Part shown: one piece after another, positions 38,249 through 47,861 of the stretch
Layout of the letters: each line of letters opens with the position of its first letter
Numbering within the stretch: position 1 is the stretch's first letter
NCBI GenBank assembly: GCA_009746045.1
Contig: RPFO01000658.1
Location: forward strand, 2,501-66,500
Length of the DNA: 64,000 nt
Source: Mesostigma viride
Taxonomy: Eukaryota > Streptophyta > Mesostigmatophyceae > Mesostigmatales > Mesostigmataceae
Direction: 5' to 3'
Translations under genes and position numbers: made by a program
The notes under the pieces: generated by a model
Database searches by the model: none
What the model was told of the DNA's origin: nothing
The model's input: only the letters and a program-made list of their open reading frames with translations

Positions 38249-41200
38249 ATGGCGCAATCGGGGCGGGGGGCCGTTTCCGACGGTTCGCGTCCCTTGTCCA
38301 AGGACGACCGGGAGCCTGCACTTCGCGGTCCCCGGAGCGACAAGTACATCGAGAACAAGGGGTACAAAATTGCCAATGACATCTTTCCTATCATGGCGGA
38401 ACGCGTGAAAGCAAACAACCACAGGACGCCAGAGATGAGCGCGGAGGTTCTGTCTTGCGCAGCTTCAAGACTAAATGCCATGGTGGCCGAGAGCAACGGC
38501 ATTAAGAAGAGGAAGAACTGTGACGACGGGCTTCCTGAAAGTTGGGCGGAATCTCTTCGGGATACCATCAAGAAGGCTTTTGGCGACTTGGGAACATCTG
38601 AGAAGGATCGTGGGCTTAGGTGGGCCTTGTGTGGACTTGTTACGAAGGCAATGGAGGGCGTCCCGGACAGGATTGTGGAGCGCGCGTTCGGGATTGACAG
38701 GCGCTTTGTCGCAACTGTTCGGGGTCACAGGGATGGAATGGAAGAAGGGGAGGACGACCTTTTGATGAGTGCGCCAGAGAGGAGGAGGAGGAAAGACGAG
38801 CTTCCGACGGAAGTCATTGCCCTGATACAAGCGTGCTGGAGGGATGATAACTTGACGCGGGCGTCTCCGAACATGAAGGATGTTCATTGTGAATGGACAA
38901 GAAAGGATTACAAACATACACTAGCGTTTTCGGAGGGTGCGCGCTACTATACTGTCTCCAAGTCGAAGATTTACGAAGTGTTCATTTCCCGCCATCCGGA
39001 GTTGAAGCCACCGCGGCGGATGGACACTAGGGAGGGGGGGGGGTGGAGGGAGAGGAGGGCGTGAGGGGGGGAAATCAGGTGATTATGGAGACGGAGGAGG
39101 GGATGTCAATGCCTCGCACGAATCAGAAGAGCACAGTTCATGTGGGATACACTTCTTTTTGCAAGCATATGCCCGCATGCGTCAAGGGGCGGTGGAAAAT
39201 GCGGAACTTGTGCGCATGCCAGCACCACACTACCATGCAGTCCATGGTTGGGGGGTTGGCCAAATTTCGTGCAACTTTTCATGCCAGATGCGAGTGCGGA
39301 CCTGAATGCCACGCGTGCGATCATGGTAGCCAGCTCGACGTGGGGTCCTCCGTGCCCACATGTTCCATTTTCAAAGCCACTCACACGACAGAGTGGGTGA
39401 ACAAGTTTACTTGTGAGGTGGAGGGGATGAGGGAGGGGGGAGGTTCGAGGTCGTCTGTGGGGTCGTCGCGGCCGCAGGTTCAGCCTTTTCAGGGCGAACT
39501 TGAGGATCTGCCCATGCATGGGAGGGTGCTGGACGACGAGGAAGGGGTGCCCGATCATGACCTGGGCGAGGAGTTGGGGGTTTGCTCGATCCGGCGTAAG
39601 GCTTGTGTGTTGGGCACTTGCCGGGCTCCCAAGTGTGGAATTCGGAACTTCATGTTATGCGAACGGGAGGAGGCTTCCAACCACCTGATTTCATGGACCA
39701 GATACGAGATGCAGGATGTGCCGCCGGGTGCGGTTCTTGGGCCAGAGGTAATTTTTAGTGGAGTGGTTGCGCCCCAAGGCGTTTCTTTTGCAATGTTTCC
39801 TGAGGTTCTTGGGCCAGAGGTAATTTTTAGTGGAGTGGTTGCGCCCCAAGGCGTTTCTTAAGCAATGTTTCCTGAGGTTCTTGGGCCAGAGGTAATTTTT
39901 AGTGGAGTGGTTGCGCCCCAAGGCGTTTCTTTTTCAATTTTTCCTGAGGTCCTGTCTTTTTTCTTCCTACAGGTCATTGGTGGGTCGAAGTTGATGTCTT
40001 TTCTGTATGTGCACATTGCGCATATGCAGGACGACTGTGACGAGATCGCAAAGGCTGGTGGGCAGCGATTGACGCAAGTCGACGTCAAGTCCACACCAAC
40101 GGAGCTAAAGGAGGCGATTGTGGACAAGTGGCCGGACTTCATCCAGCATTGCTTCAACGCGTGGTGGCAAGCGGACGCCTCCAAGGAATGTCTCTCAAGG
40201 ATGCGGGTGGGGGACCTTGTATGCCACACAGATTACGCCGAGAACTACCAGTCTTACACCTATCACAATCTCCAAGCACAGTATTGGCATCCAGTCACAT
40301 TCGTCCTTATGCCCTGGATCGTGCGCTACTTGGATCCAGCGTCGGGAAAGGTCGTGAGAAGGGAGTTTCACTTCATCGGACAGGGCGGAATGAAAAGGGA
40401 CGGGCGGGCCCTCCGTTTTGCTATCCTCAAAATCCTGGCGACACTACGGTCAGAAGGGGTAGAGGTGAAGCGCTTCATTGGGTGGTCGGACAATTGCTCC
40501 ATGCAGTTCAAGTCAAGGAATGTGATCGCGGAAATGGCCCGGCTGCTGACGGAGGATCCGCACCTGGAGTCATTTGAGTGGAATTACTTTGGGGAGCAGC
40601 ACGGAAAGGGGGAGGTGGATGGAGCTGGTGGGACTGTGAAGTGCATGTTGAGGAGGTGGCACATCAGGGAAGAGAACCAGGACAAACAGACGGCCGCCCA
40701 GTTGGTGGAGAATCTGGCGTCGGGGGCGGTGGGCGGGACCACAACGACCAGGCGTAACTTCTTCGAGTTCCCCGAGGTAATTAAGTGTACAGTCCTCGTT
40801 CAGGGAATAGTTACGCCGGCCGTCGTTTCTAGGGCGTTCTTGGAGTCCTGGCGATCAGGAGTGCTTAATAAAACACAACTAGCTCGATGGTCTCGTAACT
40901 TCAACTTTCCCTTGTGCAAATCTTGTCTTCGACGCGCAGGTGCTTCCTTACAGCCCAGGGCGCGGCGAAATCAAAGGAGTGAAGAAGGCGCACTGGTGGC
41001 GCATGGACAAGTCGAATGTGACGCGCTTAATGCTGCGCCAGTATTCCTGCTATTGTGGCGGTGCGTGCGCCGAGGAAAGGTGGTGGGATTGTCGAAAGGA
41101 GTGGACCGACATGGACGGCTGGAATGTGGGAGGTGCTCGGATGAAGCTCCACAAACTGGGGGAGCCAGTGCAAAGGAACCCAAACGGACAAGGGGGGCAC

Positions 41201-41671
41201 GCAGGGACGCGACTGAACAGACTACAGGCAGAGAGGACGATGATGGGAAGGAGACTGAAGCTGCGAGACATTTTTGCCGTCGAGTCCTACTCTGGTGATG
41301 GGTCCCACGATCCAGATCATCCATATTGGCTAGCGGAAGTCTTGCAGGAGCCTTATCAGGTGGCCGCTACTTTCGTGAGGCGAGTGGCCGACAGAAACGG
41401 CAAGGTCGATAGGGAGTTGTTCCGTAAGGGACAATGGGTGGTGGGGGTGCGCTACTGGGACAGATTTCCGGGTATGGCGACGATGTTCAAAATGGACGCC
41501 GATGCCCAACCTGAACAGCCAAACTTGGTCAATTGCTACCTGTGCATGGACGCGGGGTTCGAACACACCATTGTTGTCAACCCAGCTAACAATCGCCAGG
41601 CCATCTTGACCATTCCGACAGACGTCGAGAAACGGCTCACGAACTTGGCCAAGAAGAGACCTGTTCAGTAG
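38249..41671 (+). CDS. Intron-containing DDE-type transposase, about 1,000 residues
   Basis: Exon 1 runs from ATG 38,249 to the poly-G run near 39,035, where a -1 shift is needed. Exon 2 ends at 39,747. Mini-exons may lie at 39,805-39,819 and 39,877-39,891. Exon 3 is 39,973-40,776 and exon 4 is 40,940-41,671. Exon 2 has many Cys/His pairs (CKHMPAC, CACQHH, CECGPECHAC), probably metal-binding. Exon 3 has the catalytic-looking motifs: CHTDYAENYQ (about 40,222), GWSDNCSMQFKSR (about 40,480) and FGEQHGKGEVDGAGGTVK (about 40,590-40,640). This D...D...HGK-DG-GG-K pattern recurs in transposon-encoded proteins of animals and protists; I am not certain of the superfamily name. The C-terminus (WLAEVLQEPY...WVVGVRYWDRFP) looks like a small beta-rich domain seen after such cores. 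Except for the G-run it reads intact. Terminal inverted repeats were not found, so a domesticated host gene cannot be excluded. Confidence 0.75.
39733..39972 (+). repeat. 72-bp exon-intron unit repeated three times in the transposase gene
   Basis: The 15 bases GTTCTTGGGCCAGAG (VLGPE, in frame) occur at 39,733-39,747, 39,805-39,819 and 39,877-39,891. Each is followed by GTAATTTTTAGTGGAGTGG. The first two intervening segments are 57 bp and end in TTTCCTGAG; the last runs 81 bp to TTTCTTCCTACAG at 39,972. All lengths except the splice phase allow any number of mini-exons without changing frame. The second segment has a TAA, so read-through would truncate the protein. Confidence 0.75.
40777..40939 (+). 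other. Intron 3 of the transposase gene
   Basis: The 163-bp intron starts GAG|GTAATT, like intron 2, and ends CGCGCAG|GTG. It lies between complete codons. Splicing joins FFEFPE to VLPYSPGRG and moves from frame 1 to frame 2, where the C-terminal domain is open. It contains GTTACGCCGGCCGTCGTT, the same site as in the upstream 230-bp repeat. Confidence 0.8.
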
Positions 41672-41846
41672 GCCAGCTCGCCCGGGCTTGGTTGGACGAG
41701 GTGGACAGCCTTGAGAGCACGTGCTTCGTTGTGAGCACTTGCCTTTCAGCCGTGATTTGCAAACGAGTTCCTTGTCCTGAATTGTAAAGCTCGATTCATG
41801 CTCTTTTAAGGAAGTGTATAATATTATCCAGATCATGTATATATTT

Positions 41847-42213
41847 TAAAAATATAATTACTTACAGCAGAGTGAAATCACTCAAACCAAAGCAAACGCC
41901 CAGCTATAAACCTATATACAGAGCCATGTCAAAGCTCTATACTACGATAAGACCAATGGAAACGCCTAACGGGAGGAACCTAATAGCCCTGCTGCACCGC
42001 AAAATCAGCCCGCGTACGGCGGAGCATGATGTCAGCCATGGCCCGAGTCAGCGCCACCGACAGGCGCTGACGCCAATATGACGTCCAGGTCCGCGCCGAC
42101 CATGGGGCCCGCTGGCCCTCCAGGTCCAGCCGGTCCTCCCGGAGCCGGCAACACTCCTTGAAGAAGGCGGAGGTCAGGGGCCCCATGGCCCCAAACTCCT
42201 CCAGGACAAAAAG
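41847..42213 (-). mobile_element. RLE non-LTR retrotransposon, copy A, 5'-truncated
   Basis: Holds only the last 80 or so codons of the endonuclease-end ORF (to the TAG stop) and the 3' UTR. Its 3' end on the minus strand is ATTATATTTTTA, as in the other copies. A 12-bp target duplication ATGTATATATTT lies at 41,835-41,846 and 42,214-42,225. Confidence 0.9.
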
Positions 42214-42225
42214 ATGTATATATTT

Positions 42226-43811
42226 ACATCTAGACCTGAGTTCAAATAACATTTCTTAGAGGGATGAGATGCGCGAGGTCCAGCATACATGTATATATCC
42301 ATGGAGACATGTTACAAACTCAAATGTTTCATTGTACGTACCACTAGCTCGTCGACGGGGGTATCCCATGTAATGTATGATTTATGAATTAATTAATCGC
42401 TTAATTGTACAATTTAAATGGATCATGAACTTGTCAAGTGGCCTAATTTGGTTTATTTGGTTCATCATTTATTGATCTCAATCATTCTTAATTGAATCTC
42501 GAGCAATAGCAATCGTGAAGCAGATCCTAATCATGTGATTCGCATAACATTTGAGAATAGGCAACAAGTGCTACTTTGAGGAATGCGGGGTTGGTCAGGT
42601 TATTATAGAGCTAGAGCTACAAACGGCACATATATTGCAAACTTTGCGCTCCAGGCATGGAATTTCAAAAGTACCAAAATTGGAGCAGTAGATGTTGGGG
42701 ACGCCCCTGGGTATGCCCCTAAAACCCCTCAGGCTCCGGGAGAGGCCGTTATATTTTCCCAAACCGGCCGGCGCCTCTAAATGTGTTCCACTGAAGCCTA
42801 TCTGTGGGCTCTGGACCATGGGGCAGCCCTACTGTGCATATCCGCTATTATGAGTCAGCCATGCATGCCATGCTTTGCCCATCAGTGCAGCTCTAGATCG
42901 AGCCACTCTCTCATGCTGCGACGCCATCATTATTAATTAATTAATCAGGTAGACACCTCACGTGGCCCCCCCGCGGGGCTGCGCCCAGCTCAGCCTGGCC
43001 GGCACCTCCTTACGTGGGCTGGCCGGCTGGGCCCCGCCATGCTCGACGCCGCAAGGCCCGCACCTTCAAAGAACAGCTAGTAGAGGATATGGGGGGCCTA
43101 CTAGGCCTCTCCGTGATTGGAACAAGATGATCAATTAATAGAAACAAGATGATGGACAAGCAAGGCCAAGTGGGACCAGGTCATAGAGGACAACCGGAAC
43201 CCCCCCCAGTGGGGAAGCGCCCGCGTTTGCAAACCCGCGGGAAGCACACCAAGTAAGTAAGTACTTGCGTGTCATGCGCAAAGGCATGCCACGGAGTACT
43301 ATGCTAATCTCATTAGAAAAATAATTACACAAAAGTTTAAACAAATATCGTCTGCATCATCCCCCAACCGTTAAGCACTATAGATGGGGATGTAATCCTC
43401 ATCCGAGCTGTCCTCTACTGTAATGGCAGACGAGGCGGTAGTGTAGCGGCTATCCTCACGGACCAATAACCTCGACCTGCGGACTTCTATACCCTGGCTA
43501 TAGCAACGGGCCGCGGGGCCCGTGGGGAGAAAACAGGAGCATACCCCTCGGGAAGGTGCTTGATCGCAGATGGCAGCCCATTTCTCCTTGTCAATCATGC
43601 CGGCGCAGAGTACGGATAGTCCCACCAGTTAAGCCCTGCATCTTCAAGCAGTTGTGTCACATAGGTCCGGGTCGGGCCGCGCCGGTGCCCGGCGCGCGCA
43701 AGTTTGCCAGCACACCAGACAGGTCCCATAGGGTAGAGAGCCTAGACTATACTGAGTTGGCTTGATGTTGTAGATAGATTAGACCGGTAGGATTGTGTGT
43801 CCCCATCCATG
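42226..43811. other. Unassigned sequence
   Basis: About 1.6 kb with no supported gene or repeat family. Short ORFs on both strands lack domains. A short (TTAA)n run occurs near 42,940. Confidence 0.5.
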
Positions 43812-44170
43812 CATCCATCCATCGGGGTTAATTAATGCTCCGTGACTCCCCAACGGGAGCACGAGTCTAATTAATTATGGGTTAATTAATTAATTAATTA
43901 AGCTCGTGCTCCCGTTGGGGAGTCACGGAGCACCGAAGTGCTTTTAATCCCTGTGTGTGCGTGCAACAGGAGAAAGGGCAGAGACCCCCAGTCTCCTTCA
44001 TGCCAGAGGCATGCCACAGCTGCACTCGGGCGCGCTAGCTACTAAACGGACACGCTAACGATCCGGCAATCTGTGGGTGCAATAAGCCCCATGTGAGCAT
44101 GGCATAACAAGTCCTGAGCGTGGGCGAGTAAACTGATCATAGCCAAGACGTAGCATGGCTGTACAAGGAC
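43812..44170 (+). repeat. Dispersed repeat with TTAATTAA-centred hairpin (inverted partner at 60.8-61.1 kb)
   Basis: CTCCGTGACTCCCCAACGGG near 43,840 is answered by its reverse complement near 43,905 across an AATTAATTA-rich loop. The following 260 bp (GGAGAAAGGGCAGAGACCCCC ... CTAACGATCCGGCAATCTGTGG ... ACGTAGCATGGCTGTAC) are the reverse complement of 60,845-61,110 with few differences. Function unknown; probably a small transposable element that inserts in TTAA-rich DNA. Confidence 0.8.
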
Positions 44171-44204
44171 GAAGCTAAGGCTACTTAATTGGCTGCATGG
44201 TTGT

Positions 44205-44632
44205 GTACCGTGCGTTAGCGGTGCACGTGACTAGGTATGTTGGCACGGCTAGGCAAACGTTCTAAGGATGGCTGCCATAGCGGCAGTGCCTACCATGCAG
44301 TGGATACAACAAGCTAGGGCTATTAGCTGTACGTCTAGCCCGCAGGGGGGCGTCCACATCTTGTGGTTGATCATCAGGTCCCCGCCCCTCCAGTACACCT
44401 TGGTGCGAGCTAAGTGCCCTAGTACTAACTGCAGGCGCCACTGCTTTATGGTGCTGGTGATAATAATATGGCATGCCGAGGTACAGCTCCTCATTGCGAA
44501 CGTGGGCAGTGTAGCCTACACGGAAAATGGATCGCAGCATGTTGGTGACCGCGCCGTCTAGCTTTCTGGCCAGCTCGGCGGTGAGGGTCCACGTCTTGGC
44601 CCCGTACGTAAGAACAGTGAGGACTAGGACCT
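44205..44632 (-). pseudogene. C-terminal fragment of a second non-LTR reverse transcriptase
   Basis: On the minus strand: VLVLTVLTYGAKTWTLT followed by LARKLDGAVTNMLRSIFRV and then, after a frame break, IKQWRLQLVLGHLAR. The YGAKTW...LR-I...RL-L-GH--R pattern is typical of the region after the RT domain of LINE-type elements. It then runs into KVYWRGG...MINHKMWTPP, shared with the fragment at 47.2 kb. The TTAA element copy 2 is inserted at its upstream end (44,632). The first 35 residues of the long ORF 44,262-44,741 come from that transposon, so the ORF is chimeric. Confidence 0.7.
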
Positions 44633-44635
44633 TAA

Positions 44636-46920
44636 GGGGACGGGACACCCCCGAATTTTTTGGCGCCAAAAAATTCGCGCCGGAGCCGAAGGTCACAAAT
44701 TTCACGTGCACGGTGCGCGCACCCCTTGCGGAAGTGGCCATGGCGACTGCGTTCAGGCGAAACTACCACACTAGGGCAGGCGAAATGCAAAAATTTTACT
44801 CGAATCTAAAAGGAGATGAGTATATGATGTTAGTTTGCGGCGGAAATCAGCTGGTTTACAATATCGCTGTTGTTTTTTTATGCCATCGGCATGGGGGGTA
44901 ATCTGAATTTTTTGGTCGCGCGGAATGAAATAGAATTCATGATAGCGGCTGTAAAATAGCGGTTTGGGGGGCTGTTCTGACCGTGAAGCAGGCATTAATA
45001 TCGGTTGCATCGAATTCTTAACCGAGCTGGTGCTTTTTGCCAGATTTTCGGCCATTATCGGTAAGTAATTGTTCAGACCTGCGCATTGCGTGTCTGACCT
45101 GTCCATGGAAGAACGGCTGTTGTTGCGCGCCTGGGCGAGGGATTTACGAGGGCAAGGTACAGCTTTGTCGCGAATGTTATCTGCTATCGGTGCTTTCTTC
45201 TATGAGCTCATCGTTCGAGGTTTTTTGCGTTCTTTTTGGGCAGTTTCCGCCAGCTAGCTCGCCGTCGCTTGCCGTTGTGTTGTCGAATACCTGGCAGCTT
45301 TAGATTGTTTTCGTTGATGTCGTGATCAGGGCCGCTTCAGTCGCAGCCTGTAGCTCTTCGGGAAGGTATAAGGCATTTCATAAAACGTGTTCTGGCAAGG
45401 ATGTTGTGCGTATGGACGCTTCTTGTTGTTTGAGAGTGACGCACCCTCTCTTCGCAGGCCGCAGCGGCATCACAGCGCTCATGCGGTGAAGGGCCGCCAA
45501 TGGTTTCTTTGCATTTTATCGTGCAGGGATGGAAGTGTTATAGTGATGATGATGTTGGAGATATTGCATTTGTGTGACTGCATGTAGATAGCTGGCACCA
45601 ATGGTTGTTTGAGCTTTCCTTTGTGATGATGACGTGACAAGACTACAATGTGCTGAGCCAACCATGGTTGACATGCATGACTGCATGCAAGCTATATATA
45701 CCATGTTCCTACTTGGTTCCTTGCCCTCCATAGTCCCAGTTTGTCATCCATGCCGGGGAGGACAGTTTAGGAGGTGTTGTTGTGTTGATTAGCTTGGTTG
45801 GCATCAACCTTACACTCTAACCTGGGAGAAACATAGGAAATACTGCTTAGGCATGTTAGGGCTACCATCGTCAAGGCTATGCACATATTTACAAGGCTGG
45901 CCATGCTGGAGGGATGATGAAGACATATGAGGTGCGTGGCCACCCCTTTGTACATTGTAAACATACTCAGCATGGTTTTGGTGCATGTTGGATGGCATAT
46001 GAAGTGGCACTGTGGGGCTACTAACTTACTGAGTGGTCCTTAGCGCCTTGTCATGTGGTCATATAGGAAACCCATCAACTTGAGCAGTTCTTGTCGCAAT
46101 GACCCCCCACATTGAGCATGCGTTGCCGTCAGCGTGCAAGAGTTGATTATGTGTGCTTTGGTCAGTTTGCAGATGTCTTTGATGAAGAAGGAGGTGCTAG
46201 TGTGGCTAAATGGTTACTCTAATTTCCTTGTAGCGTCTACATGGGTGGCCGTCTTGGAGTGGTTGTAACTTGGGCAGTTCTTGTCAGAATGGCGTCAAAC
46301 CTTGAACATAGGAGGTACCATATGTGCAGAGAATGGTAGTATGTGGTTTGGCCAGTTTTCATGAGGCTTAGATGTATAAAGGGGTGTTGGTGTGGTTAAA
46401 TACTAGCTAAAACCTCCCTTAGCTTCGTCACAGGTGGCAATCTAGGAATATCCATCAAATAGGGCTGCGCTTGTCAGAATGACCTGAAAATTTGGGGCTG
46501 CATGTCCCCCCTCTCTAGTATTTGAAAATATAAGATATGGCATGATCCCATGTGTTTATGATTTGTTTTATTTTTTTGGTGAAAAAAAGTACCCTTTTTG
46601 CGGGAAAATCCATCAATGTGTCTAAACATCAGTGTTTTGTGCTCAAAATTAGGCAGACTTTCTCAAAAGTGGGGGAACTATATGGAAATATATGATTTGG
46701 TCCAAATATGTTTGCCCATTGTCCTAGGGAAAATATGCCAAAAGTAGCGTCTTTTTCTATTTTTAGCGCGTAACCGGCATCTGGTGGGGGCTAGTACCCC
46801 CCCCAAGTGGTTGGAATTTTTTTTTTAAATCATATTTATGGTCCCCAATCATAATTGGATTTTTAGCACATGCATAGGTATGGTTTCCAGAAAAGTGCCC
46901 TTTAGGGGTGTCCCCTCCCC
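44636..46920. mobile_element. TTAA-targeted DNA transposon, copy 2 (inverted relative to copy 1)
   Basis: TTAA at 44,632-44,635 and 46,921-46,924. Terminal inverted repeats: GGGGACGGGACACCCCC on the left and, read inward, GGGGAGGGGACACCCCT on the right (15 of 17 identical); the left end of copy 1 (GGGGAGGTGGCACCCCA) fits the same consensus. Internal homology to copy 1 is reversed, for example the CCATGGCCACTTCCGC block at about 44,730 (minus strand). Near the right end the motif TTGTCAGAATGACC-like recurs at about 46,089, 46,281 and 46,462, a subterminal repeat of about 185 bp. The PHD-like segment of copy 1 is absent. No transposase found. Confidence 0.9.
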
Positions 46921-46924
46921 TTAA

Positions 46925-47296
46925 ACAGGTCCTGTTTCTCTACTTCTTGCCCAAGGGCTTACCCTCATGGGCCTGGTAGCTGAGGTAGAACTGCGTGGGT
47001 GCCACCGCCTTCCCCACTCACGGGACAAGGCGGCTCCCCCACCAGTCCTGCTCACCTTCCCCTCCCGTGAGGACAAGCAGCGGTTCCTTTCTCGTCGCAA
47101 GAGGCTGCACGACCTCACCTGGACGCTGGACGACGACCTGACCCCCGCTCAGCAGCAGCAGCGACGCGACCTGTGGCCGGAATACCTGGCCGCCACAAGT
47201 GCTCAGGACCCCCAGAAGCCAAAGGTGTACTGGAGGGGCGGGCCCCTGACGGTCCTGATGATCAACCACAAGATGTGGACGCCCCCTGCGGGCTAG
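46925..47296 (+). pseudogene. LINE ORF1-protein-like fragment
   Basis: Open from the transposon edge to the stop at 47,294. The peptide has HRLPHSRDKAAPPPVLLTF, then a basic stretch with LSRRKRLHDL, then LDDDLTPAQQQQRRDLWPEY and KVYWRGGPL. This order (HR--...R-P-VL--F...DD-T--Q--RR-L-P) resembles the RRM plus C-terminal domain of L1-type ORF1 proteins, which bind the element RNA. It is truncated at the N-terminus by the TTAA transposon. A related fragment lies at 55.8 kb. Confidence 0.55.
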
Positions 47297-47435
47297 AATA
47301 GCTAATAGCCCTAGCTTGTATCCATTGGTAGTCACTGCCGCCATGGCAGCCATGCTTAGAATCAGTGTTCGCCTATATAGGTGTGCCACCATATATACCT
47401 ATAGTCACGTGCACCGCTAACACACAGTACACAAC
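47225..47435 (+). repeat. 210-bp segment shared, inverted, with 44,205-44,420
   Basis: The stretch from GTGTACTGGAGGGGCGGG through the stop and AGCTAATAGCCCTAGCTTG to AGTCACGTGCACCGCTAAC is found in reverse complement at 44,205-44,420 with moderate divergence. It is probably a shared 3' end of one LINE family, leaving an inverted pair around the TTAA element. Confidence 0.75.
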
Positions 47436-47494
47436 CAGCCATATATATATTAATTAATTAATTAAAATCATAGCTCAGTGGGGAGCATATATAT

Positions 47495-47841
47495 TAAAAA
47501 TATAATTACTTACAGCAGAGTGAAATCACTCAAACCAAAGCAAACGCCCAGCTATAAACCTATATACAGAGCCATGTCAAAGCTCTATACTACGAAGTAC
47601 GATAAGACCAATGGAAACGCCTAACGGGAGGAACCTAATAGCCCTGCTGCACCGCAAAATCAGCCCGCGTACGGCGGAGCATGATGTCCGCCATGGCCCG
47701 AGTCAGCGCCACCGACAAGCGCTGACGCCAATATGACGTCCAGGTCCGCGCCGACCATGGGGCCCGCTGGCCCTCCAGGTCCAGCCGGTCCTCCCGGAGC
47801 CGGCAACACTCCTTGAAGAAGGCGGAGGTCAGGGGCCCCAT
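47495..47841 (-). mobile_element. RLE non-LTR retrotransposon, copy B, 5'-truncated
   Basis: Contains the last part of the ORF and the 3' UTR in reverse orientation. A perfect 15-bp target duplication GGGGAGCATATATAT lies at 47,480-47,494 and 47,842-47,856. The right-hand duplication overlaps the 5' target duplication of copy C1, so B inserted after C1. Confidence 0.93.
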
Positions 47842-47861
47842 GGGGAGCATATATATGTAAC

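Noticed and set aside
39045-39085. Tiny intron (GTGAGG...AATCAG) at the first break of the transposase
   Set aside because: It would be about 18 nt, too short for normal splicing; a missing G in the run just upstream is simpler.
44262-44741. 159-residue novel gene
   Set aside because: Its first 35 codons lie in the TTAA transposon and the rest is a LINE reverse transcriptase fragment; chimeric by insertion.
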